A stretch of 64,000 bases of DNA, from the NCBI GenBank assembly GCA_947683425.1, contig CANTUQ010000073.1, forward strand, positions 16,454,001 to 16,518,000, in the 5' to 3' direction. Below, in pieces: positions 10,301 to 21,658 of the stretch. Position 1 is the first letter of the stretch; every line of letters starts with the position of its first letter. Source of the stretch: Excoecaria cochinchinensis. Its lineage: Eukaryota; Streptophyta; Magnoliopsida; Malpighiales; Euphorbiaceae. Both the position numbers and the translations under genes were made by a program. The notes beneath the pieces were generated by a model. It was not told the origin of the DNA. It worked only from the letters and a program-made list of their open reading frames with translations, and made no database searches.

Positions 10301-11430
10301 TTCTTCTTGGCTACAGGGACAACATTGGCCAACCATGTTGGGTATTGCACCTCGACTAGAAACTTGGCTTTGATTTGCTGGTGAATCTCTTCTTTCACTT
10401 TCTCCGCCCATTCCGGCCTAAGCCTTCTCAACTTCTGCTTAACAGGTTTATGGTCTGGATAGGTGGGGATAGCATGCTCTGCGACTTTCCGATCGATTCC
10501 TGGCATATCTTCGTAGGTCCAGGCAAAGACTTTTTCATATTTTTTTAAGATTCTCTCAAATTTTTCTCGCTCTTCAGGAGTTATATTTGATGCTATCAAA
10601 ATTTCTTTTGGATTGTCTAAGGTTCCAAGATTGAATGTAGTAGCATCAGTTGAATCAATATCAAATATGGATGGATAATGATCATGATCATGCATAGTGA
10701 AATCATCAGAAACATCACACAAGTAAGCAAAACCATTCAATTTATTAATAAGATTGAAATTGTCATTGACATCATTGAAAAGTTCTGGAGTAAAAAGAAA
10801 ATCTAAACTATCCTCCTCTTCCTCCTCTGCTAGTGTATCTGCCGCAGTCGACGTTTCCGCATCACATCGGCCCTTTGGAGTCTCCTCATCCATCTTCCGC
10901 ACAACTTCCTCTATCTTGGCCTTTCCTTTTAGCTGGGTGGTTATTATCTTTTCAGTAATTATTTCTTCCGGCGTCTCGCGGTCCCAAATTGTCCTACTGG
11001 TCATGATTTCTTCATCCCAAAAACCCTCTGCTAGCTTGATTAATCCAATGCCCCAGTCATAGACATAATTAAAAACCTCGAACCCTGGCATAATTCTTCC
11101 ATCCAGCCATTGCGGTTCATTTTCTCCTGTATAGGCACATGCTGCGGTCGCTGGCACAAAGGTCTTCCGAATATGGGGAACTTCAATTTTTGACTTCTCG
11201 CCCTTCTTTACGGCACCTGTATATCCAAGACCCCTCTTGTCCTTTTGACCCTTAGTGGTAACGGCTGTCGGTATCCCTTGGGAATTCTTGCCCAGCCCTG
11301 CACCAGGGAGGAATGACATTTTCTTCATCATATTCATTACCTGGGGGCTTTCTTCCTTCTGCTCTTCTTTGCCTATCATGGTGACATGAAACCCATTAAA
11401 CGGTTGCCTGGCTATCTCCAGCACTGAAAC
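7389..11430 (-). pseudogene. pol: pol polyprotein: G-patch, RT, RNaseH, archaeal-type RNaseH, integrase, A1 copy
   Basis: Domains in order on the minus strand: a G-patch-like motif (FLPGAGLGKNSQG, near 11310), an acidic spacer, reverse transcriptase (VPVAKKNGKVRVCVDYRDLN, then SFGDGYAGYNQI, YVDD at 9988-9977), the first RNaseH (LILYLAIEDSSVGAMMAQ ... YLSKKF), a second archaeal-type RNaseH (LHFDGAVNNKGAGVGV, EYEACVFGLEAL, FGDSSLVVNQIRGEW), then integrase with HHCC zinc finger (HAGICGAHMNG ... CQLCQ), catalytic WGIDIIG, SDNGVQF and the GAVEAANK helix, and a long basic tail ending LKRFHG. The double RNaseH is a Tat-lineage trait. Single-base deletions at about 10022 and 9735 and a stop at about 8463 disable this copy. 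An in-frame TAG precedes the domain set at 11433-11431. Confidence 0.85.
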
Positions 11431-13712
11431 CTAATTCTCTCGTGCAGCTTTTATAGTCACGATCTGGCCCTCGTAAGGTATCTTTACAATCTGATGCAGT
11501 GTAGAGGGGACTCCTCCCAATCTATGAAACCATGGTCTGCCTAGCAAAGCTGAGAAATTGGCGGGTATGGGCAACACCACAAACTCTACTTCTGACTCTA
11601 CCGGTCCTGTTTTTACCACCGCTGTGAAGGTTCCCGAAGCCTGCCTACGCGAGTTGTCATATGCCGTGATGGTAAGATCAGATTTTGCCAACATATCCTC
11701 TGTTACCCTAAAAGCTGCTATTGCTACCTGTGGGCATACATTTATGGAAGAACCATCATCCACCATCACACAGGAGGTATGCTTTTGGTTAATCTGTGCC
11801 CTTATGTAAAGAGGGCGATTATGGTTGCGACCTTCTGCCGGCAGATCCGCACTGGTAAAAACAACATTTTCTCCCGATCCTCCTTTTACTACCTCTAGGA
11901 GTTCCGTAGGTGAAATGGTTGTAGCCACAGTTGCTTCGCATAAAGCCTCCACCACCTTCTACCTATGTGATGGCGACTGTCTCAAAAGATCCCATATTGA
12001 AACCTGAGCCGGAGTCTTTTTCTGTTGCTTGACAATCGGATCTTCCTCCGGCTCCTTTCCCCTTCTGTCCTCAATCGGCTCTTGTGGCTTCACTACTTCC
12101 GGGGCTACCCTTCCACTCTGGGTCATAGCTCCCACTTCTTTTCTCTTTGGTTCTTCTCCTTCCTCTTCCGAACCGCAAAGGTTTGAAAATGTTTCTAAAT
12201 TATCACTTTCAGTTCCACTATCATCAGTGGACCAGCAATCGATCACTGCAGCGGGAAGCCCTTCTTCACTCCCCTCATAGAGGCTCGTGACAGCAGTGTG
12301 GATATCGTTGCCGTATAATTCCTTCAGCACAAAGTTCTCGAGCAAACTGGACCCGATCATATTCACTGGCAGAGGCATGTTATTGTACCCAGCTTTCTTT
12401 TGACCCCCTCTCTTTTTTGGATCTGTGATCTGTTTTGAGTCGATCAAATCCTGATTTGCATGCCTCAAAGTCCTACAGTTATCGGTTACATGTCCAGTGT
12501 GCTGATGATATGCACAGTACTCATTGTCTTTGTGTCCCGGCGTGCCTTGAGTTCTCGCAGGTCTGGGCGGTAGGGGTTGCAGCTTATTCTCTTTCATCAG
12601 TCTTCTTAGTACCCATGACAAGGACCTCCCAAGATTGGAAAAATGTCTCGGAGTGGCGTTTGTAGTTGACACCTCAGCAATCTTCCTTGTACCACTAGCA
12701 GAACTTGTTGGTCTGCCGGCCCCTTGACTCCCACTACCTCTCTTAGGATTGTTCTCATTTCCTGCTTTCCTAACAAGGTACTCTCCCTCGGCCTCAATGG
12801 CGATGTCCTTCAGGGACTCCCAATATTTTAGTCCTTTCATCCTTAATCCATTCCTCAAATACGGGCTCACATTTTTAATGAATAATCGTATTTCATCCTG
12901 GGTATCTGGTTTCCTCTTCATTTCCATCACCCGATTCCTCCACCGGGTTAGATACTCATGGAAGGACTCTCCTTCTCTCTGCTGTAACAGTTCCAGGTCC
13001 TTCAGGTTACCTCCATTCTTGTACTGCAATCATATTGCCTCAAAACTTCTTCTATCTATAAATCCCAGTCTTCCTTAATTCGGCGATCGAGCCCGTGATA
13101 CCAACCCACCACCGGGCCCGTCAAGCTCAAGCAAAAGTACTCAATCTTCTGCTTCCTCGTCAAAGTGGTGCCTTTCATCACCAATGAGTACTGCTTTATA
13201 TGTGCTAGGGGATCAGAAGTACCGTCAAACTTTGGCACGTCCGACATCTTAAAGTTCATTGGGACTAGATCTTCTCCTTCTAACTCTTTGTCCTCAGGAT
13301 TCACTCCTTGGCCTTTTGTCAACATCCTTGTCATAGCTTCAAATCTCTCTTCCACTTTCCTCCAGATGGCTTCTTCAATTTGAGGGGCTTTCCCTTTCTC
13401 AGACATACGTTCCTCATATTCCTCGTCTTCCCAATCATCATCCAGCCTCGGGACAGGTCTTCCCCTATGTGCCCCCGAAGTAGTAGCTCTTAGGTTCACA
13501 AGTGGCGGGCGAGTTTCATCTTGTGGGTCCTCTCTGACCTCTTCCCTTTCATTATTCCTCACAGGAGGAGGCTGCGGGTTTTGCGGGGCTGCTTGTTGAC
13601 CCATTGCGGCTATCATTGCAAACACTCGGTTCTCAAACTCTCCCAACCTTCGGCCCACTTCCTCTGCTATCATTTCCTGGGTGGCCTTTGCCCCTCTCGG
13701 TGAGTTTGCCAT
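11431..13712 (-). pseudogene. gag-pro: gag-protease polyprotein, A1 copy
   Basis: The ATG at 13712 (MANSPRG) follows a 175-bp leader. The N-terminal half has a helical segment (EEVGRRLGEFENRV), an acidic linker and the capsid-type retrotransposon gag core (KFDGTSDPLAHIKQY, EYFCLSLTGPVVGWYHGL, FHEYLTRWRNRV). A zinc-knuckle variant CAYHQHTGHVTDNC (C-x2-H-x4-H-x4-C) follows near 12500. The protease has the catalytic loop VMVDDGSSINV near 11745 and LLGRPWFHRLGG near 11530. TAG at about 13056 and a frameshift near 13005 split gag, and another TAG lies at 11958-11956. The frame ends at TAG 11433-11431, at the protease/pol border; element B has TAA at exactly this place. Confidence 0.85.
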
Positions 13713-13887
13713 TTCTTCGGGTACAGAAAACTGATCTGAAGTGGCGTAACTGGTCTCAGAAGAACTGTCCGGATACTCTATCCTTTCTGGTAACTCGAAA
13801 AATGGATTCCTGCATAGCCGTCCTCGGGACCCTCTTATCCACCTAGGCGAATCGAAGTCTCGAGTATGTCCCCAGTGGAGTCGCCAC
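13713..13887 (-). promoter_or_regulatory. A1 leader with primer binding site
   Basis: TGGCGACTCCACTGGGGA on the minus strand (13886 down to about 13869) begins one base after the LTR end and is the tRNA primer site, of the type I recall for Tat/Ogre elements. The identical site is present in element B (41020-41001). The gag frame stays open upstream of the ATG almost to the LTR, as in B, so an upstream start cannot be excluded. Confidence 0.75.
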
Positions 13888-15463
13888 TGTGACGCGCGCC
13901 GAACCTCGCGGCCTCCGGAAAGCCCGCTTCAGGGCGATCAGGAGAGGTTCATAAAACTTGTAAGGTATTTACAAGTGCGTCTATTTTGGGCAACAATGAG
14001 ATTTCTTGGAGTCGCGACCCAATAGAACATTGGGGAGGGTCGTCTAGCCTTATCGAGCCTAAGACGGCGCATACATATCCATCTTGAGCTAGCTAGAGGG
14101 ATCTTGGAGGTCTTATCCTCTACTCCCCTAGAGCCTAGGATTGTATATTTAAGCCTTTTGGTGGGACTCAAGAGGTGTCTTAGAAGTCCTAGACCTCTTG
14201 CCTCTTTGAGTCCCAAAGACCAGAGTGAGTTCGGGACTTCTCATTTATTCGTACTTTGATTAATTTTACAATTATGTTTTGAATTTATTATTTCACCAAC
14301 TTTCCACACTATGCATTTTATTAAAGCGCAAATCATTCACATCCAAAGCGGTAAATAGAAGCAAGAATCAAGATAAAGTGTTCGAAATAAATTACAATAA
14401 CACTAGGAGCGGAATACAACTCCCATTTATAAAAGTGCGATACATACATAAAACGGGATATTCATTGGAATGAGGACTTTGGTCCTACCATGCATATTCA
14501 TTACAAAAACGGTTTTTAGGAAGTGTCAATTTTATTGGCTGAAATGGGACATTGGTCCACCATTTTCGGGAAAATCTCCAGGTTTAATTGTTAAAAAAAC
14601 CTTTGGTCCTTTTTACCTTAACGATATTAAAACCATTTCCATAACAACATAAATACAAGGTAAGGGTAGAAAAATGAACTCGAATCGAGATCCGCCGGAT
14701 GGCGCAACCAACATCTCTCACAACTCCAACTTCCAATGGTCAGAAAAGAACTCACCAGGATAAACACGTTAGCAAAAACATGGATAAAAATAAAAATGAG
14801 AAAATTCTAACAGCAATAAGTTAAGAGATAGGATTTTATGAGATAAAAAAATGAGAATTTTGCCTAGGCACGGCTACCTGGATCGTGCCAGTGGCCGTCC
14901 CTAGTGAGGGGAAAACAAATCAAAAAGAACCTCTTAAATCTTTTGTAAAAAAAGATAATGAAGTATATATAGAAATCAATGTAAATCAAATTAAATTATA
15001 CAAATGTTAATCCAGAATGTTTACCCTTGGATTTTACCTTTTAGGGTGGATGTCGAATGATTTTGTCCCCGTGTGCCTCGCAAGGATCAAAAGAAGAATC
15101 GGATCAAAGAAAGAAAATTTATGTTATTTTTTCCTTGAAAATTTGATAGCATTCGTGTGTTCGAATTAGTTATATTGATGGAAACGACTGAATTTTGTCA
15201 CCTCAATTTGACTTAATTCGTAAGAAAAATTTGAAGAAATTGATTAATTAAAAGAAGTTTTATCAAAATAAAACTCTACAGATGAATAGAGATTTATGAA
15301 CTTTTTGCGTAATCTGCTCACAGAAAAGCCTTTTTCTAAAAAGCAATTTTTTTCAAAAATATTTGATAGCCTCTTTTTCTAAATAAAATTTCTCTAAAAT
15401 TTCTCTCTCCTTTTCCAGATTTTCTCCAAATTTTCTAACCCCTATAACTGAAATTTGATCCTT

Positions 15464-15471
15464 TATTTATA
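15464..15471 (-). promoter_or_regulatory. TATA box of the family A LTR
   Basis: TATAAATA on the minus strand within CCCTATAAATAAAGG, about 540 bp from the LTR start and about 150 bp downstream of the palindrome cluster. Transcription would start about 30 bp further left and run through R-U5 into gag. Confidence 0.55.
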
Positions 15472-15618
15472 GGGTTTTATGAGATAATTAAGATAAGCCT
15501 CTATCTAAAGTTTGAATTTTAAAAGGGCTTTAAAATTCAACTTTTAGATAAATTCTATCCCCCTTTTGAAAAGAAAAGAGATCAAAATTTATCCAATCTC
15601 GAGTGATCCGGTCAGTTA

Positions 15619-15815
15619 CCGTACCGACGGGCTTCCCTGCGCCTACCGACGGTCGTCTCTACTAGGGGAAAATGCGGGAGACTGACTAGGGACGGGGTGC
15701 GATCCTAGGGACGAGCATCCCTAGGTTACCACGGGTCCGTCCCTACTACGCCTAGGGACGGGTATCTCCCCAAGTAGGGACGGGCGTCCCTACACAGACG
15801 GAATGCCCGTCTGTG
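15619..15815. repeat. GACGGG palindrome cluster in the A LTR U3
   Basis: Near-palindromes include CCTAGGGACGAGCATCCCTAGG-type and CAGACGGAATGCCCGTCTG units plus GGGACGGGCGTCCC and GTACCGACGGGC. The same cluster is at 1371-1500 in the truncated LTR, and related units stand in the internal promoter regions (5306-5511 and equivalents). Confidence 0.8.
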
Positions 15816-16171
15816 AAGTAAAACTCCCATTTTTACCCAAATTCTGTAAAATTTATCCAACTCTTTCAAAACTCCGTGCTATAGAAAAAGATTTTAATCC
15901 TTGCGAGACCGAAAGAAAAAAACCTCCGAATTCCATCCCCTTACTCGTAAATCAACATTGATCTCTTCATCGGGTAACTCTGATCTGGACTACCTCGAGA
16001 CCCGGTGTCTACAGTTGCCCCCAATTTCAGGGAAACTAGCGTACTAGTGCCTAGATGAGCCAAAATTAAGAGAAGAAAGGAGAGAGACGCATACCTGAGG
16101 CAGTCCTTACCTTTTCGCCGGGGAAACGGCAATGCGTCTAGTCGGTTCTGGACTTATAAAACGTGGGGTTT

Positions 16172-16418
16172 GCACCGAGTCTTCTTCGGTCCGTACGAAG
16201 TGTGATAATTGCTCTCCTGAGCTGCACCGAGTCTTCTTCGGACTGTACGAAGTGCGATAATTGCTCTCCTGAGCTACACCGAGTCTTCTTCGGACTGTAC
16301 AAAGTGCTATAATTGCTCTCCTGAGCTGCACCGAGTCTTCTTCGGACTGTACGAAGTGCGATAATTGCTCTCCTGAGCTACACCGAGTCTTCTTCGGACT
16401 GTACAAAGTGCTATAATT
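16172..16418 (-). repeat. 52-bp tandem repeats, A2
   Basis: About 4.75 units of the same 52-bp motif as at 1857-2103, with a few substitutions such as CTGCACC to CTACACC. Confidence 0.9.
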
Positions 16419-16834
16419 TGGCGGCCTCATCGTGCCCCCAAAGTACAATTCTGATCTTTTGATTTCCGGTGATCCCGAAGGACATGATGTTTGATCTATT
16501 TATTCTTCCTCTTGACTGTGGGTCAATTTTGAATCAGTGTAAGACCATGTTCCTGTATTGTAAAAGACTTTTGTTAATTCTTACGCCAAGTACCTTGATT
16601 GGTAGAGTTATGAACATCTTATATCTCTCTTTATTATTCATCATCTTATTTTCCATGTGATCAATTCCTCTTTTCTTTTTCTCTTTTTCTTTTTTTTAGG
16701 AAATTATGAAGAAATAACATGCAAATTTAACAAGTTGGTCCAAATTTTTTGAACTAAAAGGTTAAATTTTGTACAATATACAGATGTGATTACAAAAAGT
16801 ATAAACACAAAACTAGAAGAACTCCCTGAATAAT
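16419..16834 (-). other. A2 3' non-coding region
   Basis: Copy of 2104-2518 with small differences; no supported gene. Confidence 0.55.
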
Positions 16835-18846
16835 CTATAATGGCGCATAATCTGAGAGCTCCTCTGGGTCATCATCATCGTCCGATATATGAACCGGCTG
16901 GTCTCGTACCGGAGTGGCAGAGGGCCCTGCATCTGAGGCAGATGGCTGACTGGGAGGGGCTGACGGTCCGGCCTGCTGAGTAGCCCAATCCCTGGCTACC
17001 TGCTGGTATCTAGGAGGTACAGCCACTGGTACCGATAATGGCTGTGCTCCTGCTGAGTCCTGCTGCTGGAACTGGACTTGGGCATATCCATTGAGAAACG
17101 GTTGTGCACAGACCGTCGTGAACTGGAGTGTACTGGTAACAACCCCCCCTAACTCTCTGAAAGCATTGCCCAGGCGGAGGGTCTAATTTTTGGAGGTGGT
17201 CCTCATACTCCTCAGCCTATCCTCAATCTGCTCTCTAAACTCCCATAGGGACTGGGCAATGGGAGGGATGGCACCCTCTAGGACCTAAATCCTAAATCTT
17301 AGAGCCTCAACTGACTCATCCACCATCTGTACGGATGCGTCTGTCCTCTGGGTTGCCTCACTCTGGGAGGCCCTCTTCTCCTGCCTCAGCTGACCTACGA
17401 GTCTCTCCTGCTCCTGCCTCAGATGATCAATAAGCCTCCCCTGGTCCTGGATGATCCCCTGCTGCTGATCCAGCCGATCTAATATGACCCTATCTCGCTC
17501 TCCGAGCTGTCCGAGAAGGGCCCTATCTCTCTCCTCCTATCTATGCTCCAAAGATGCGAACAGAGAAGTCAATAGAGTAGTAAAATCTGGCTGCATTGGG
17601 AAAGCTGATGACGAGGATGGAGGGGGAGCCGAATCTGGCGTCAGCTCAGGTGGTGGAGCTATAGAAGTAAATGCTCCTGGATCCCCCACTCTAGCATATG
17701 GGCTAAACCTCTCAGGCGCTCGGGGAGCTGTCCGCTGTACGCTCGATGATAGAGGCATAGGACTCTGCACTCACTGTCTTGGAGGAGTAGCCAGCAACTC
17801 ATCCATAGTACACTCGATCCCCACATCAAAAGGTGTACCCGGCTGCTCCTCGTGCTGCGGCTGCGGAGGCTGACCATCGGGATGCTCTGGCTGTCGGGGA
17901 GGCTGGTCCTCCTGATGCTGAGGGTGCTCGGGAATTTGATGCTCCTGATGTTCTGGGTGCTCAAGAGGCTGGTCCTAAGCCTGCTCCTCTACTGGCTCTA
18001 ACGAGGGCAAGCTAAATGCACGCCTAGTCTCGTGCACAGTGCGAAGTCTGTATGCCTCGGGGTGGCTCGGTATCGGCAGTATCATGGCCATCGTCATAAC
18101 CACTGGAGCGTCTACATAAATACTCTCATCCAAAGGGCACCCCAAAATATCTGGATGAATACCCAAACTCAAGAGCAATCTGGTAATGACCCCCCCGACA
18201 TACACTACAGGGGCTGCCCCCCTGGATACCCTCACCAGGTTGACCAAAATCTCATGGCTGATATTGAGCCTCTGGCCTGCCATCATGGCCCATAAACTCC
18301 AGATCTCTGTGGCATTAAGGGAACCTGGGTTACCAGCTCATCCCAAATATGAGCTGGACAAAACCCGATGAAGATATCGCAAACATGATCGTACAACACT
18401 CCTGGTAAGGCTATAACCGCCCAATGCTGACTTCTCACTGATCTCTGGGGTGTCATGACATCCTGCCCGACTGGAAGCCCCATGGCCTCTGTAAACCGCT
18501 GACGGGTGATGCTGAAATTGTGGCCCTCAATCCAAAACTGGATGACACCCTCCTCCGTGTCAGATCTCTGATATCGGCCATAGTGTAGCGTAGCGAGGAA
18601 CTGTCGTACCACCTTTGGGTGAGTCTGGAAAGCAGGTGTCAAAAACTCTATCCAACCCGCGCCCGCCATCAGTATATCCACCTCATCCGCCATCCCCAGA
18701 GCCTCGAGGAACGGCCTAGAAACGAAGCGGCTAGCTCGGAACTGCACCTGAACCAGTGCTGCATATCTCTGTCTAGCCTCGTCGCTTATCCAACCTGGGG
18801 CCTCAGGCTCGGGCTGATCATGTGGAGCGTATCGTCGTGGTGGCAT
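16835..18846 (-). pseudogene. ATHILA ORF1-like accessory gene, A2 copy (deletion and stops)
   Basis: Starts at the shared ATG (18846) and keeps the ATHILA-like N-terminal domain open for 187 residues (18846-18283). A deletion of about 35 bp near 18380, compared with A1 4071-4115, removes part of the CDIFIGF region. Further stops follow, for example near 17965 and 17535, and within the coiled-coil part (17285-17190). The tail codons to SDYAPL are preserved. The C run is short (7 C). Confidence 0.68.
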
Positions 18847-19914
18847 CCTGTGAATAAGACAAACAGTTAGTTTAGCATTGTGGGTATGAACAGACCTTAT
18901 GATAGAAATTTAGGTGGCATTCTGCCTGGGTGTGTCTAAACCAAAAAGATTTCAAAAATTTGGGCAGCACCCCGGCAAGGGTGTACCCAACCTCCTGCAT
19001 GAAAAGATAAGAAGAAGGGACAGGCCTCAGGCCCCAAGCAACAATATAATATTTACATTTGCTAAAAAAAATTGGCAGCACCCCGGCAAGGGTGTGCCCA
19101 AACTCTTGCATTAATGAAGAAGAAATAGAACGGAACGGGCCTCAGACCCCGAACAACGATGCAATATAATCACCTTTACTTTCTAATTCTCACATTATTT
19201 GCTTCAAAATATATGAATTCCTAAGGCCATATTTATACTCTGAACACTAATTATTCCTCGAACAGCATACATTCGTGCACTCTTTATTTATTAAAACAAA
19301 CTTCATTCTATTAACTTATTTACAGTGTCAACCAGGATCAACCAGGCCACTAATTCAATTAATTCAAAAGAAAAAGAAATCCCCTTGCTCATAATAATAA
19401 TAAAACAAAGAAAAATGGAGGTATTTTTACTGACCTGGAAGTCGAGACCCACTGAAGAAGTCAAAAAACTGGAAACTGGTGCGAAAAAATGCAATTTGAA
19501 AAGACAAAAACGAAAAAAGACTGCTGGAAACAAAGGAAAAGGCATCGGTGTGAAGAAGAAGGAAAAGAAAACGATTTCCCGTCGGTACTTGCATCTTTAT
19601 ATAGAGTTTAAGTACCGACGGGCTTCCCGCCCATATAGCTACAGACGGGTATTCCGTCTGTCTATCCAGATTCCCTCATTAATTACCTAATTAATGCGCG
19701 TGATATGCAAAATGCACGATTCCCCAGGTGGACTAGTACAGACGGGTTCACCGTCTAAATATAGGGACGGGTTAGCCGTCTGTCAGCCAAATCTATAAAA
19801 TTCAACCATTTTTCTTGAATTTCGTGCCCCTTCCTGATTTTAGCTCCAAAATAGGCTCTTTTCTCCAGTTTTTTCCTTTTTTCCCTTAGCAACTGTGGCT
19901 TTAGCTATCAAGAC
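18847..19914. promoter_or_regulatory. Divergent promoter region with leader intron, A2
   Basis: Same plan as A1 4577-5644: minus-strand TATATAAA at 19603-19596 inside the hairpin loop, plus-strand TATAAAA at 19794-19800, GACGGG palindromes between 19578 and 19782, predicted sense-gene leader donor at 19435/19434 and acceptor at 18848/18847 (587 nt). Confidence 0.55.
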
Positions 19915-21273
19915 ATGAATTCTCCTTTCCTTTCCAAGATGCACCGTGTCTTAGATGATGCTCAAATTTGGGAACACAGTACTCTTGCCCCCCTTTCTGG
20001 ACTGAGGTTTTTGCGGAGAGTCAAGGTAGACTACACCCTTCTTTTGGCTGCAACCCACTTCTGGGATCCTCGTTTTCATGTCTTCAGGTTCACGTATCAA
20101 GAAATATGCCCCTTGCCCGAAGAATTTGCTGATATCATTGGAAGTTGGTATCCACCTGGTGCTTTGCCTTGCGTACCTTGCTGCGGTTTGATCCAAATCC
20201 GGGATATTGCCTTGTCCTTAAGTGAAGCTCCTTCTAACGCTTCTCGTCTAGTTCCTCAGGGCTCAGTATTTTCTTTAGAAACTCTGATTGAAGCAATGGA
20301 TGAATTCTCCAACATCCCCTCATACAGCGTAAGTGTCATCTTCCTCTTCTGCCTGATGAAGTATCTAGTCGTGACCTCAGAGGAGCTGCTCGGAGACCCT
20401 CATCTATTTGGAATTCTGGATGACTTTCATCACGGGCTCACACCTTTCCCCCTCATTCTAGCTGAGACTATCTTGGGTTTGGACTCTATTCATGTCGGGT
20501 CTACCACTTCATTCTCTGGGAGCCCCTTATTACCCCAGGTACGTCATTGCTTTAAAAGGTAGTGCGTCCCTTATGGATTTTCACACTAGCTTTTCTTAGC
20601 GGGAAGTGCGTCCTTTCGGATTTTCACACAGCCCTATGCCTAATTTTTGCCTGAAGTAAATCCAACTTACTCCAACGGCTTATCTTTGCCTTTTATTTTA
20701 TTCTCTTTGGCTTTTATTTTCTTTGTCTTTCTTTGTTTTCCTTATCAGATTTAGTTGCAGGAGAAATTAAAGCTTTTGTCAAAGCCTCCTCCTAGAGTCA
20801 TCAATCGTTACTCTGTGAAGTGTTTCCTCCCTCTACGTTGTCTGTATTTACCTGGGACTCCTGACTAGTGCATTACCAGATTCAATGAGATATCTGACGA
20901 TGATATTAGCTTTACACATGCTTGGCTTCCCTTGTCCAGTGCAGTTATTGATGGGTCTTCAGCATGTGTTCCCTTATGCGGGCTCCGTGAGGCGACTTTC
21001 TACATCACAGCTCGTTGTTCCCGTCAACTCGGAGTAACTCAGGATGTGGTGAGACTCCCTCTATCCTTTCGAGGTGGAGTCCTTTCTGCGGCCTTTGCCT
21101 CCCGCTATCATGAGCTTTGGAGCCGACTTCCATTGAAAACCGTCATACCTTTGTTCGGGAGCCATTCTACCATCTCTACCAGGGCGTACAAGAGATGGAT
21201 ACTTAGCCCGGCAGCTGATAACTGAACCCGACGACTGAGGCATTTAGCCAGCGAGGATAGTAGTAGGGCATAG
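19915..21273 (+). pseudogene. Antisense DUF7745-like gene, A2 copy (exon 1 intact, exon 2 broken)
   Basis: Exon 1 19915-20538 is fully open (208 codons). The intron is 20539-20748 (210 nt, CCCCAG|GTACGT to TATCAG). Exon 2 (20749-21273) has TAG as its second codon (TGG in A1, C and D), another TAG at 20866-20868 and TGA at 21223-21225. Domain features are the same as in the A1 copy. Retained splice sites with decayed coding sequence fit loss of function after duplication. Confidence 0.7.
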
Positions 21274-21658
21274 TTTAGCTTTACATGCATTTTGAGCAGT
21301 ATGTTTCTTTTTAAAGCAGAATTGGACAATAATGTAAATGAATAAATCAAACTTATTTCATTTCACAAATTTGTGTACATTTCAGTACGACTTCAGCATA
21401 CATGATCGCTTTTTGACATTAATTCACTTATGCAAGACTACATTCATTCATGGAACTAAATCTTGACAGCATCAAACTCCTTTCTCCAATCAACCCTCTC
21501 GGGTTTTCATGATTGGATATTTTCTCTCGAGCCCCTAATTTTTGCCCAGGATGCCTTTTTTCAGTTTTCACCGTGACGAGGCGCCCGATTTTAATAGGGC
21601 CGCCTTTTTTCGGTTTTCGACCCGCTGGGATTTTATTCTCTTCTTTTGATTTTTGTCT
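21274..21658. other. Spacer between antisense gene and pol end, A2
   Basis: Copy of 7004-7388; no reading frame supported. Confidence 0.55.

Larger units (their letters stand above)
1371..16013 (-). mobile_element. Element A1: Tat-lineage Ty3/gypsy retrotransposon with two accessory genes
   Basis: Reading on the minus strand: 5' LTR 16013-13888, primer site 13886-13867, gag-protease 13712-11431, G-patch/RT/RNaseH/archaeal-type RNaseH/integrase to 7389, antisense DUF7745-like gene 5645-7003 on the plus strand, sense ATHILA-ORF1-like gene 4576-2519, 52-bp repeats, polypurine tract (about 1699-1716), and a truncated 3' LTR 1698-1371. The Tat assignment rests on the two successive RNase H domains, RT box SFGDGYAGYNQI and the long basic integrase tail. 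Several stops and frameshifts make it non-autonomous today. The LTR it shares with A2 shows that this copy is part of a tandem pair. Confidence 0.85.
13888..16013 (-). repeat. Family A LTR shared by A1 (5' LTR) and A2 (3' LTR)
   Basis: On the minus strand it starts TGTAGACACCGGGTC at 16013 and ends CGCGCGTCACA at 13888, 2126 bp. A primer site abuts its left edge (A1) and a polypurine tract its right edge (A2), so one LTR serves two elements in tandem. U3 near 15619-15815 has a cluster of GACGGG-type palindromes, and a TATA box follows at 15471-15464. The left terminal region (13888-14240) is related to the corresponding part of the element B LTR. No gene is seen in it. Confidence 0.88.

Noticed and set aside
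18872..19111. 79-codon frame with internal duplication (LAGVLP twice), open in most family A copies
   Set aside because: It lies within the candidate leader intron, reflects a DNA-level duplication, and the copies are too similar for an open frame to be informative.
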